From an uncultured Lachnospiraceae bacterium (GTDB lineage: Bacteria > Bacillota > Clostridia > Lachnospirales > Lachnospiraceae): a DNA stretch of 41,810 nt. The notes below the pieces were generated by a model. That model worked only from the letters and a program-made list of their open reading frames with translations, did not search any database and was not told where the DNA came from. This document shows positions 25,273 to 32,608 of the stretch, piece by piece; positions within the stretch are counted from its first letter, which is position 1; every line of letters begins with the position of its first letter. The position numbers and the translations under genes were made by a program. Location of the stretch: contig CANOVJ010000033.1 in assembly GCA_947570615.1 (NCBI GenBank), positions 1-41,810 on the forward strand. Reading direction: 5' to 3'.

Positions 25273-25776
25273 CTAAAAGCTCCTGAGCTGATCCGTCTCC
25301 TCCCCGTCCGCGCACTCAATGGCTCTGATCTTTAAATAATAGCCGTACTGGGGATTGACCTGCACGTAGACTCTGTCCCCCGCCTTATGCCCCATCAGCG
25401 CCCTGCCGATGGGAGACTCCACGCTCACCAGACCTTCCAGGGAATTTCCCCGCATGGTGGTCACAATTTTGAGCTTCTGGGAGGAACCGTCCTCCTCGTA
25501 TTCCACCTCCACGGTTTTGTTCATGCCCACCTCGTCCTCGCCGGAATCATCGGTGATCACCTGCGCGGTCCTGATCATGCGCTCCAGAAAACGGATCCGG
25601 CTTTCATTGCGGTTTTTCTCCCTTTTGGCGGCATAGTATTCAAAATTTTCACTCAGATCCCCCTGGGCTCTGGCCTCCTTTACTGCCTCGAGCAGTTTCG
25701 GGCGGGTGACCAGCTTCCGCTCTTCGATCTCGGCCTCCATCGCTTCGATGTCCTTCTGCGTCAGTTGATTATACAT
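25273..25776 (-). CDS. greA: Transcription elongation factor GreA/GreB family
   Basis: A 167-residue factor that enters the RNA polymerase secondary channel and stimulates cleavage of backtracked RNA. The N-terminal coiled coil (about 1-78) carries the tip motif ARAQGDLSENFEYYAAKREK, with the conserved Asp and Glu in GDLSEN; the usual EYxAAK is retained as EYYAAK. The C-terminal FKBP-like domain contains VSVESPIGRALMGHKAGD. ATG at 25776 has GGAAGG five bases upstream; an upstream frame to 25854 overlaps hairpins and is unlikely. Length is near the GreA norm (~158). Confidence 0.93.
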   Translation of the reverse strand: MYNQLTQKDIEAMEAEIEERKLVTRPKLLEAVKEARAQGDLSENFEYYAAKREKNRNESRIRFLERMIRTAQVITDDSGEDEVGMNKTVEVEYEEDGSSQKLKIVTTMRGNSLEGLVSVESPIGRALMGHKAGDRVYVQVNPQYGYYLKIRAIECADGEETDQLRSF

Positions 25777-25788
25777 TTTAACCTTCCT

Positions 25789-25847
25789 GCCCGCTTCAGC
25801 GGGCGCAAATCCGCGGTTGAAAAACTGTCGCATATGGTTTTTCAACC
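25789..25847. repeat. Two hairpins in the greA leader
   Basis: GCCCGC-TTCA-GCGGGC (25789-25804) is a perfect 6-bp stem immediately upstream of the greA ribosome-binding sequence. GGTTGAAAAAC (25815-25825) pairs perfectly with GTTTTTCAACC (25837-25847). Neither is followed by a T-run on the minus strand, so they are not standard terminators. They fill most of the 83-bp gap between the CBS gene and greA. Confidence 0.6.
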
Positions 25848-25859
25848 TGGACATGCTTT

Positions 25860-26318
25860 TTATATATTATACTGCACCTTGCCGATGCTCATCCCGCCTG
25901 CCTCCAGTTGAACGGTCACCAGTTTTTTACAGAGGTACTGGATCAGATCCTTCCTGGTGATGATCCCGATAAAGCGCCTGCGGTCGTCGATCACCGGCAC
26001 AAAATTCTGATTCATGGCCTTGTTCATCAGATCTTCCATATTCACATCCACGTCCACCGGCTCATTGTCAAAGCTCCTGGGCACGGCTGTCATGAGAATC
26101 TCCTCCGCCCTGCGCAGGGAAAGGTCTCCATGATCCTTTATGTACCAGAGCAGGTCTCCCTCAGTGAGCGTGCCCATGTAGCATCCGTCCTTCTTCCTGA
26201 TCACGGGAACCGCAGCATATCTGTGGTTCTCCATCTTTTCCAGTACCTGCCGGAGCGTGTCCGTATCATAGACATGGGCCACCTCGCTTTTCGGCGTCAA
26301 AAAAAATAATATGTTCAT
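25860..26318 (-). CDS. CBS-domain pair protein, possible nucleotide sensor
   Basis: A 152-residue cytoplasmic protein made of two CBS motifs and nothing else. CBS1 covers about 12-70 (VLEKMENHRYAAVPVI, GTLTEGDLLWYI) and CBS2 about 75-132 (AEEILMTAVPR, QNFVPVIDDRRRFIGIITRKDLI). Such pairs bind adenosine nucleotides; small stand-alone proteins of this size include the c-di-AMP receptor DarB/CbpB, and the order resembles it, but this is not proven by motif. ATG has AAAGGAAG upstream. It lies 15 bp downstream of the DJ-1/PfpI gene and upstream of greA, all leftward. Confidence 0.85.
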   Translation of the reverse strand: MNILFFLTPKSEVAHVYDTDTLRQVLEKMENHRYAAVPVIRKKDGCYMGTLTEGDLLWYIKDHGDLSLRRAEEILMTAVPRSFDNEPVDVDVNMEDLMNKAMNQNFVPVIDDRRRFIGIITRKDLIQYLCKKLVTVQLEAGGMSIGKVQYNI

Positions 26319-26333
26319 TGCTTCCTTTCTCCA

Positions 26334-26885
26334 CTATTTCATGTATACAACCTTTTCCGCCATGGCATCCGCACTCTCCTGATCCGTCAGGTAAGAAAGG
26401 ACCTCCAGCGCAAAAGGCAGAGAGCAGCCCATGCCCCGTCCTGTGATAATGTTTCCGTCCCGCACCGCAGGCTCCGCAACCACCTGCGCGCCCTCCAGAT
26501 GGCTTTCGAACCCCGGATAGGCAGTCGCCCGTTTTCCTTTTAAAAGGCCCATGTGTCCCAAAATCGAGGGAGCCGCGCAGATTGCGCACACTGCCTTTCC
26601 CGCCGAGGCGAAGGCCTGCACCTGCTCCATCAGCATCCCGCATGCCTCCAGGTTTTTTGTGCCTCCAAGGCCTCCGGGAAGAATCAGCATATCCGTCTGC
26701 TCAAAATCCACATCCTCAATCAGTGCGTCCGTCTCCACCGGAATCTGATGGGAGCCCATCACCTTCCTCTGCCCCATAACGGAGACCATCTGCGTCTCGA
26801 TCCCCTGTCTGCGCAGAATATCCACCACTGTAAGCGCCTCGATCTCCTCAAACCCGGCGCCGAAAAATACACATACCTTGCTCAT
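26334..26885 (-). CDS. DJ-1/PfpI family protein
   Basis: A 183-residue protein of the DJ-1/ThiJ/PfpI superfamily. The N-terminus MSKVCVFFGAGFEEIEAL holds the conserved acidic residue near position 14. The nucleophile elbow AVCAICAAPSILG (about 98-110) contains the reactive cysteine in ICAAP. The GRGMGCSLPFALEVL segment is the C-terminal family motif. Members act as glyoxalases, protein/nucleotide deglycases or oxidative-stress sensors. ATG at 26885 was preferred to the longer frame at 26948 because protein homology begins at MSKVCVFF. It is probably co-transcribed with the CBS gene, 15 bp away. Confidence 0.92.
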   Translation of the reverse strand: MSKVCVFFGAGFEEIEALTVVDILRRQGIETQMVSVMGQRKVMGSHQIPVETDALIEDVDFEQTDMLILPGGLGGTKNLEACGMLMEQVQAFASAGKAVCAICAAPSILGHMGLLKGKRATAYPGFESHLEGAQVVAEPAVRDGNIITGRGMGCSLPFALEVLSYLTDQESADAMAEKVVYMK

Positions 26886-26975
26886 AACGTATCCCCATCC
26901 TTTTCCTGAACTGTTCCGGCTCTGCAAAAAAATTTCCAGAATTTTCATCCTGCCTGTGCCGGAATCTTCCTTTCT

Positions 26976-27005
26976 ATTTTACCATTAATTGTCCCTGATT
27001 ACCAA
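26976..27005 (-). promoter_or_regulatory. Candidate promoter for the DJ-1/PfpI gene
   Basis: On the minus strand TTGGTA (27000-27005) is 18 bases from TAAAAT (26976-26981). The match is moderate. It is back to back with the stronger rightward promoter at 27014-27042. Confidence 0.35.
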
Positions 27006-27013
27006 TAAATGAT

Positions 27014-27042
27014 TTGTAAACTTTATTAAGAAAAGTTATACT
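27014..27042 (+). promoter_or_regulatory. Promoter of the CYTH gene
   Basis: TTGTAA (27014-27019) is separated by 17 bases from TATACT (27037-27042), about 70 bp upstream of the start codon. Good sigma-A match. Confidence 0.6.
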
Positions 27043-27111
27043 GTATGTAAACGACGCAGGCCGGGTTATCGGCCATGGATGCGTTATGTCTGTACAGAAA
27101 GGAACGCTGTC

Positions 27112-27612
27112 ATGGAAATTGAACGCAAATTTCTGATCAGGGAGCTGCCCTGTGACCTTACCCGTTACCAGTGTCTTCTCATCCAGCAGGCCTACCTGTG
27201 TACCGATCCGGTGGTGCGCATTCGAAGGCAGGATGAGGAATACGTTCTGACTTACAAGGGAAAAGGCCTGATGGTCCGGGAGGAATACAATCTCCCTCTG
27301 AATCAGGCCGCCTACGAGCATCTCCTGACCAAAGCGGACGGGAATATTATCTCAAAAAAAAGATACCTGATTCCCCTGCCGGCTCCATCCTTTGCGCAGG
27401 GGTATGAATATGACCCGGCAGGCGGATCCTGCCGGCTTAAAGTGGAGCTGGACGTTTTCGATCCGCCCTTTGCCCCTCTGATCCTTGCCGAGGTGGAATT
27501 TCCCTGCGAGGAGATGGCCAGGGCCTTCCTCCCTCCCGCCTGGCTGGGAGAGGATGTGACCAGTGACAGAAGATACCACAACTCTTATATGTCCCTTCAG
27601 AAGCTGCGCTGA
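27112..27612 (+). CDS. CYTH-domain protein (triphosphatase/adenylate cyclase-like fold)
   Basis: A 166-residue protein of the CYTH superfamily, which binds triphosphate-containing substrates in a beta-barrel tunnel with metal ions. The signature ExExK is EIERK at residues 2-6. Further tunnel residues are visible in VRIRRQ, LTYKGKG, KKRYLIP, KVELDVF, LAEVEF and the terminal DVTSDRRYHNSYM. These Arg, Lys and Glu residues match short bacterial tripolyphosphatases better than true class IV adenylate cyclases. ATG at 27112 follows AAAGGAACGC; the frame is open to 27079. It is monocistronic, followed by the MITE-like element. Confidence 0.9.
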   Translation: MEIERKFLIRELPCDLTRYQCLLIQQAYLCTDPVVRIRRQDEEYVLTYKGKGLMVREEYNLPLNQAAYEHLLTKADGNIISKKRYLIPLPAPSFAQGYEYDPAGGSCRLKVELDVFDPPFAPLILAEVEFPCEEMARAFLPPAWLGEDVTSDRRYHNSYMSLQKLR

Positions 27613-27627
27613 AGAGGCAGGACAGAC

Positions 27628-27725
27628 GGGGCTGTCGCAAAATCAGTAATTCCGCAATATGTGTCCGAACGATGAAAAATATCGGCGCCGGATATTGCGG
27701 GGATCTGCTGTTTTGCGGCAGCCCC
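27628..27725. mobile_element. MITE-like inverted-repeat element, copy 1
   Basis: A 98-bp element bounded by GGGGCTGTCGCAAAA on the left and TTTTGCGGCAGCCCC on the right. The arms remain similar for about 36 bases, including ATTCCGCAATAT in the left arm and the ATATTGCGGGGAT counterpart in the right. It has no room for a transposase. A second element with the same ends and internal CAATAT motif is at 38419-38511. The long imperfect hairpin and repeated copies are typical of non-autonomous elements mobilised in trans. No clear target-site duplication is visible. It could also serve as a terminator for the CYTH gene. Confidence 0.6.
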
Positions 27726-27932
27726 TTTTGTGGGATGACGACAGGAAAATATTCCCCGGAAAATTCCTGCTTTCATCCGCACATTCCCCGCCTGCATCCG
27801 TTATACTTTATAACAGCAGCCGTCCTGGCAGTGCGCGGCCTGATCTGCGGACACATAAGCGGCGGGAATTCAGGCCGGATAAGGACGTACTGGAAAACTA
27901 TCTGCGGAACTGAAATCAGGAGGATCCTGCAT
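27726..27932 (+). other. Spacer before the sigma-factor operon
   Basis: Between the inverted-repeat element and the sigma-factor start there is no supported gene. TTATACTTTATAA at about 27800-27812 could provide a -10 (TATACT), but no good -35 is visible, so an alternative sigma, perhaps the encoded one, may be used. An open frame continuing upstream of the sigma gene through this stretch has no ribosome-binding site and low-complexity Cys/Gly-rich sequence. Confidence 0.35.
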
Positions 27933-28421
27933 ATGCTCCCCATCCCTGGCTCCCCTCCGGACCCGGAAGAGCTCTACGACAAAATTTACCGCTACTGCTA
28001 TTTCAGACTGCGTCAGGCGGATCTGGCCCAGGATGTGACCCAGGAAACCTTCCTGCGTTTTCTCTCCAGTGGCAGCTATCGGGAAAGCGGAAAGGCTCTC
28101 CACTACCTCTATTCCATAGCCCGCAACCTGTGTATCGACCAGTACCGGAAAAGCGCCTCCAGGGAGGTGGCCACAGACCCCCTCTCGCTCTCCCGCAAGA
28201 TGGATCCCTCTCCCGGGCCGGAGGATGCGCTGACCGACTCCCTCTGCCTTAAGGCCGCTCTCTCAGAGCTTGACCGGGAGGATCAGGAGCTGCTGCTTTT
28301 GCGCTACGTGAACGAAGTGCCCGTGAACGCCCTGTGCCGTCTCCTGGGGATCTCACGATTTGCCCTCTACCGCAGACTGAACCGTGCGCTGAGACAGCTC
28401 AGAAGCAGGCTACAGGCCTGA
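27933..28421 (+). CDS. RNA polymerase sigma factor, ECF type
   Basis: A 162-residue sigma-70-family factor with only regions 2 and 4. Region 2 (about 10-75) contains YRYCYFRLRQADLAQDVTQETF and SYRESGKALHYLYSIARN followed by LCIDQYRK. Region 4 (about 105-160) contains LSELDREDQELLLLRYV and the helix-turn-helix VNALCRLLGISRFALYRRLN. ATG at 27933 is nine bases after AGGAGG. It is followed by a membrane-protein gene and a two-gene ABC transporter in the same direction. No classical anti-sigma gene with a zinc-finger domain is adjacent, so the membrane protein or transporter may control its activity. Confidence 0.92.
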   Translation: MLPIPGSPPDPEELYDKIYRYCYFRLRQADLAQDVTQETFLRFLSSGSYRESGKALHYLYSIARNLCIDQYRKSASREVATDPLSLSRKMDPSPGPEDALTDSLCLKAALSELDREDQELLLLRYVNEVPVNALCRLLGISRFALYRRLNRALRQLRSRLQA

Positions 28422-28474
28422 GAGCGCAGAAAACGCCCTGAAACATTTTCAAATCCTCAGAAAGGGAATTCACG

Positions 28475-29185
28475 ATGAATCGACGACAAAAAAGAGCCCT
28501 TGCAGAGGCCTTCTGCCCACCCGCTCCCTGGCGGAAAGAAACCTTTCTGCGCACCCTCCCTCCCCGGCGGATCAGCAATATGACCTTCCTGCTCACCCAG
28601 GCATCCTGTATCCCCCCGTGGATTTGGACGCTGTGCGCCCTGCCCTTTCCGGCCCTGCTTCTGAATGCCCGCCTCTCAGGCAAAAGTGCGCTGTGGATCC
28701 TCTGCGCGCTGATGCCCTTTGTGGCCATGTCGGCGGTGAGCGAGTGTACCCGTTCCGCCTCCTGCCGTATGAGAGAGCTGGAGATGGCCTCCCGGTTTTC
28801 CTTAAAAAGTGTTGTGCTGGCCCGCATGGGGATCATGGGCCTTTTTCATCTGGCGCTTCTGTGCCTGCTTGCGCCTCTTATCTGGCTGCTGGACGGCCTG
28901 GCGCTGTTTTCCGGCGGCATCTGTCTGCTGACCCCCTACCTTCTGACCACGCTTCTGTGTCTTGAATGTACCCGCAGACTCCGTGGCCGGGAGGCTCTTT
29001 ATGCCTGTACCGGTGCGGCCCTCATGGTCAGCGGCCTGAGTATTTTCCTGCAGGAAAAGCTGCCCGGCCTCTACCGGCAGGAGTATGCGCTCTGGTGGGC
29101 GGCGGCGGTGATCCTGCTGCTTTTTCCCGTCCTGTACGAAATGCGCAGGACCATTCACGAAACGGAGGAACTGATATGGAGCTGA
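28475..29185 (+). CDS. Polytopic membrane protein of unknown function
   Basis: A 236-residue protein with a cytoplasmic N-terminal tail of about 38 residues (RRQKRALAEAFCPPAPWRKE) and about six membrane helices (~45-62, ~68-86, ~112-135, ~140-160, ~172-190, ~205-222). I do not recognise the family. The gene lies 53 bp after the sigma-factor gene, and its end overlaps the ABC ATPase start by 10 bp, so it is translationally coupled to the transporter. It could be a second membrane subunit of the transporter or a membrane-bound anti-sigma factor acting through its N-terminal tail. Confidence 0.8.
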   Translation: MNRRQKRALAEAFCPPAPWRKETFLRTLPPRRISNMTFLLTQASCIPPWIWTLCALPFPALLLNARLSGKSALWILCALMPFVAMSAVSECTRSASCRMRELEMASRFSLKSVVLARMGIMGLFHLALLCLLAPLIWLLDGLALFSGGICLLTPYLLTTLLCLECTRRLRGREALYACTGAALMVSGLSIFLQEKLPGLYRQEYALWWAAAVILLLFPVLYEMRRTIHETEELIWS

Positions 29186-29871
29186 TTGCCCAAAACCTTG
29201 TAAAAAAGTACCCGCAGGCACAAAAAAACGCAGTGGACGGCCTTTCCCTTCACCTGAAAAAAGGGGTCTACGGCCTCCTGGGGGCCAACGGCGCGGGAAA
29301 AACCACGCTCATGCGTATGCTCTGCGGGATCCTCAGGCCGGAGAGTGGAACCATTGCACTGGACGGTATGGACGTGTCAACGGAAGGCTACCGCGCCTTT
29401 CTGGGATATCTCCCCCAGGATTTCGGCTACTATCCCGAATTTACCGGCATGGATTTTCTGCTCTACCTCTCCGCCCTGAAGGGGCTGGACAAAAGGCAGG
29501 CCAGAGAGGAGGCGCAGCGGCTTCTTTCGCTGGTATCCCTGGCGGAGAGCGCCAACCGGAAAATCAGAACCTTTTCCGGCGGCATGAAGCAGCGGCTGGG
29601 AATCGCCCAGGCGCTGATCGGACGTCCCCGGCTCCTTATCCTGGACGAACCCACCGCCGGTCTGGATCCCAGGGAGCGGGTGCGGTTTCGGGAGCTGATT
29701 GCCGAAGTGGGGAGGCAGAACATTGTCCTTCTCTCCACCCATATTGTCACGGATATCGAGCAGATCGCGGACGTGGTGCTGATAATGAAGGACGGAAGAC
29801 TGATCTGGCAGGGAAAATGGGAAGCCGGATACAAAAATCTGGAAGCGTTTTACCTGGAACAGTTCGACTGA
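29176..29871 (+). CDS. ABC transporter ATP-binding protein
   Basis: A 231-residue nucleotide-binding subunit. Walker A is GANGAGKTT (about 36-44), Q-loop YLPQDFGYYP, ABC signature FSGGMKQRLGIAQAL, Walker B LLILDEPTAGLDP, and H-loop STHIVTD. ATG at 29176 has GGAGG seven bases upstream and lies inside the end of the preceding gene; a longer frame to 28966 overlaps that gene and is not credible. Sequence style (LRPESGTIALDGMDV, LGYLPQDFG) fits the drug- or peptide-export/resistance ATPases of the CcmA/BcrA group. Its permease partner is the next gene. Confidence 0.95.
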   Translation: MELIAQNLVKKYPQAQKNAVDGLSLHLKKGVYGLLGANGAGKTTLMRMLCGILRPESGTIALDGMDVSTEGYRAFLGYLPQDFGYYPEFTGMDFLLYLSALKGLDKRQAREEAQRLLSLVSLAESANRKIRTFSGGMKQRLGIAQALIGRPRLLILDEPTAGLDPRERVRFRELIAEVGRQNIVLLSTHIVTDIEQIADVVLIMKDGRLIWQGKWEAGYKNLEAFYLEQFD

Positions 29872-29892
29872 GAGAAAGGTATGGTTATTATC

Positions 29893-31131
29893 ATGAAAGA
29901 ACTCATCCGATTTGAAATCAAAAAAATTCTTGACCGCAGGGTGAACCGCATCGCCCTTTTTCTGGGCCTTGCGCTCATCGTCTTCTCCAACCTCGCCCTG
30001 ATTGGCGGCGAGTCTCTGAGTCTGGACGAGACCGTCACATACCGTGGAAGAGAGGCCATCCTCAGACAGGCTGAGCTGGAAAACGCCCTGGCGGATGTGC
30101 TGGACGAGGAATTCCTCACAGACTTTCTGAAAAACTACCAGCAAAGGCTCGCACAGATTACGGCAGAGTCCGGTCAGGATCCGGCCGCTTATCTCTGGTC
30201 TCTGATCGGTCCTTATTCCAACCTTTACTTCCTCATCGCCATTCATTACCGGGAGTGGAACGACGAGCTCTTTACCTGGGAGGATCTGGCCGGGATCCCC
30301 ACAGAAAACGGTCTCCATTTTTATGAAAGAAGACTGGAGAAAATTGACAACATGCTGAACGCGGAATACTCCTACGGAAATTATACCCGTGCCGAGAAGG
30401 AATTCTGGATGCAGAAGGCCCAAAACGTCCACACGCCCTTTCGCTGGGGAAACAGGGAGGTCTGGAACCGGATCCTGGAGAGCATCTGCCTCCTGGTCTG
30501 GCTGCTCTTTGTGATCAGCATCTGTACGGCGCCGGTTTTTTCAGGAGAATACCAGAGCCGCATGGACGCGCTGCTTCTCTCCTCCCGGCACGGAAAAGGA
30601 AGGCTGATCCCCGCAAAGATTGCGGCCGCCTTCCTGCTTTCCTTCTCCTATATGCTCTTCTGCGCGATGGTCAGCATCGGAATCAACGTTGTCCTCCTGG
30701 GCGTCCAGGGGCATGATCTGCCGGTGCAGATTTTCAACGCCATTATCCCCTATGACTGGACGCTTTGGCAGGTCTGCGCCGTGAATCTGCTGGTGATCCT
30801 TCTGATCTCCGCCCTGCTCACCGGATCCTCCCTGCTTCTGTCGGCCATCTGCAAAAGCCCCATGGCCGTACTGATCCTGGACATCCTGCTCTTTTACGGG
30901 ACTCTGTTTATCCCCTCCTCAAAGACAAGCTGGTTCTGGAACCACATCTTCTGCCTGCTGCCTCTTCACTGCTTCAATATGAAGGATGTGCTGAAAATGT
31001 ATATCAGCTATCCTCTGGGAGATAAGGTGATCTCCTATCTGGGAATGATACTCATTTCCTACTCGCTGCTGGCCGTCCTGTGCGTGCTCTGCACAGGGAG
31101 ATTTTTCCGCAGTCACCAGGTGGGCAGGTGA
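29893..31131 (+). CDS. ABC transporter permease (ABC-2-like)
   Basis: A 412-residue membrane subunit. It has an N-terminal cytoplasmic start MKELIRFEIKKILDRR, helix 1 near 20-40, a large extracytoplasmic domain of about 150 residues, and then five helices (~195-220, ~240-270, ~290-320, ~325-350, ~375-400). This layout is common for ABC-2-type permeases of antibiotic-resistance or stress transporters. The ATG at 29893 begins the usual MKEL-FE-KKI start; an ATG four codons earlier (29881) sits directly on the AAAGG sequence. The gene ends 9 bp before the convergent cohesin-like gene, with no terminator between. Confidence 0.8.
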   Translation: MKELIRFEIKKILDRRVNRIALFLGLALIVFSNLALIGGESLSLDETVTYRGREAILRQAELENALADVLDEEFLTDFLKNYQQRLAQITAESGQDPAAYLWSLIGPYSNLYFLIAIHYREWNDELFTWEDLAGIPTENGLHFYERRLEKIDNMLNAEYSYGNYTRAEKEFWMQKAQNVHTPFRWGNREVWNRILESICLLVWLLFVISICTAPVFSGEYQSRMDALLLSSRHGKGRLIPAKIAAAFLLSFSYMLFCAMVSIGINVVLLGVQGHDLPVQIFNAIIPYDWTLWQVCAVNLLVILLISALLTGSSLLLSAICKSPMAVLILDILLFYGTLFIPSSKTSWFWNHIFCLLPLHCFNMKDVLKMYISYPLGDKVISYLGMILISYSLLAVLCVLCTGRFFRSHQVGR

Positions 31132-31140
31132 ATGAGCCTC

Positions 31141-32589
31141 CTACCTCCTGGCCGGCTTTTTCTTCTTATGTACCGGCTTCCTTTTCTTCTTCCGTGCAGG
31201 GCGTTTTCTGCGTTTTCCCGGGGCGGATCTGCGTCCGGCAATCAGGAAGTACGCCGCGCCTCCCAGCACTGCCGCAGCTGCCGCCGCACAGCCTGCAAGC
31301 ACAGGCATGCTGATCTTCATTTTATTGCTCCCCTGGACGCCGCCGTTGGTCTGATCCAGGCGGATTTCCTCCCCGGCGGATTCATTTTCCAGCCGGTCCG
31401 TCTGCCCCTCTCCGTCAGAGGTCTGACTGTCCGTAATCTGACCATTCTCCAGGCCCTGGCCGCCTGTACCGGCCACATGGATACTGGCCGGCCCGTCCTC
31501 GGGGGCCACCACGGATACCCTGGCCTTCACCGGCGCTCTGCCGGATCCCGGGGTGGAGGGCTTTCCCACAACCTGTGCCGCCGTCCCCTGACTCATATCC
31601 ACCAGCCCGCTCATAAGCTCCCTGTCTCTGACCACGGTGGACTGGATCGGGTGAACCTCGCCGGATTCATGGACAAAGGACTGACTCTCGTCATACAGAC
31701 CCTGGCTCACATTATCGCTTTCCGAGCCCTGGCCGCCCGCGCCGTTTCCCCCCTGGCCGCTGCCCGCGCCGTCTGTGGAGGGAGCGCCCGCGCCGTCCGC
31801 TCCTCCCGCTGTATTGCCACCGTTTCCCGTATCCATGCCCGCCCCGGTGCTGCGCATGGCCTGGACCAGCCTCTCCGTCATGTCGTTGGCCTCCTGGGAG
31901 GTGATATCCGCCTTCCCCAAAAGCGCCTGGGCCTCCTGGATAAGCTTCTGCAGATTTTCCCAGGCCAGGGCCGTGTAATCCTTCTCCTGACATTCCATGG
32001 CCCACTGCAGATACTCCTTCAGCGCGCCGGACACATCGTAGACGACGCCCTGCCCCACCTGCATATCCACCGGGTCGGAGATTCTCGCCACCATGGGAAC
32101 CTTTCTCCCGTAAACCCCGTTGGCCGTCTGGAACGAAGCCCCCCGATAGCTGACGGCCACGTTCAGAACCTGTGAGGAGTCCTTTGGCTGCACCCTGGCC
32201 GCCCCCAGCTTTAAAGTCTCGTTTCCGAAAAGGGTCCGGGTGGATGCCGCATAGACATTCAGTACGCCGGTGCTCTCGTCATAGAACGCGTTCTTTTCCA
32301 CACCGGAGAGCTCCGGCGCGAAGTCAAAGCCCACCGTCACCTTATCCCGGCTCTCCTGATCGATCTCAAGCGCCACGGAGACCGCCGTGATCCTTTCCTC
32401 GGTGGAGTTGCTCATGGTCAGAAGCACCTCCACCTTATCCTCGTTCTGGATCAGCGACACCGCATCGCGGGTCACCCGTTCCGCCTCCTGCTCTGTGGCG
32501 GCGGCCTGTAACGGAGCAAGCAGCGTCAGCATGCCGGAGAGCATCAGTATGCGGGATAAAAAACCTGTTATTTTTCCGTATTTTTTCAC
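31141..32589 (-). CDS. Membrane-anchored protein with cohesin-like and FIVAR-like domains
   Basis: A 482-residue surface protein starting at GTG 32589, six bases after AGGAG; a longer frame overlaps the preceding gene. Order: signal peptide (1-~31, ending LQAAATEQ); a beta-rich domain (~42-160) with cohesin-like spacing (VEVLLTMSN, ITAVSVALEID, YDESTGVLNVYAAS, LKLGAARVQP, SFQTANG); a three-helix FIVAR-like module (~187-247, YTALAWENLQKLIQEAQALL); a Gly/Ser/Asp-rich linker (~250-290) and further low-complexity stalk; a membrane helix (~424-452); and a 30-residue tail almost entirely Lys and Arg. No LPxTG signal is present. It lies 19 bp downstream of the dockerin-bearing M60 peptidase gene, so it is the obvious candidate to hold that enzyme at the cell surface. 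Confidence 0.75.
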   Translation of the reverse strand: MKKYGKITGFLSRILMLSGMLTLLAPLQAAATEQEAERVTRDAVSLIQNEDKVEVLLTMSNSTEERITAVSVALEIDQESRDKVTVGFDFAPELSGVEKNAFYDESTGVLNVYAASTRTLFGNETLKLGAARVQPKDSSQVLNVAVSYRGASFQTANGVYGRKVPMVARISDPVDMQVGQGVVYDVSGALKEYLQWAMECQEKDYTALAWENLQKLIQEAQALLGKADITSQEANDMTERLVQAMRSTGAGMDTGNGGNTAGGADGAGAPSTDGAGSGQGGNGAGGQGSESDNVSQGLYDESQSFVHESGEVHPIQSTVVRDRELMSGLVDMSQGTAAQVVGKPSTPGSGRAPVKARVSVVAPEDGPASIHVAGTGGQGLENGQITDSQTSDGEGQTDRLENESAGEEIRLDQTNGGVQGSNKMKISMPVLAGCAAAAAAVLGGAAYFLIAGRRSAPGKRRKRPARKKKRKPVHKKKKPARR

Positions 32590-32608
32590 CTTTATCTCCT
32601 GTTCCTCC

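Noticed and set aside
27672-27932. N-terminal extension of the sigma factor starting inside the MITE-like element
   Set aside because: The upstream part is Cys/Gly/Pro-rich and without a ribosome-binding site, whereas the internal ATG at 27933 has AGGAGG nine bases upstream and begins the region-2 homology.
31132-31140. Terminator between the convergent permease and cohesin-like genes
   Set aside because: Only 9 bp separate the two stop codons and no hairpin is visible there; the transcripts probably overlap.
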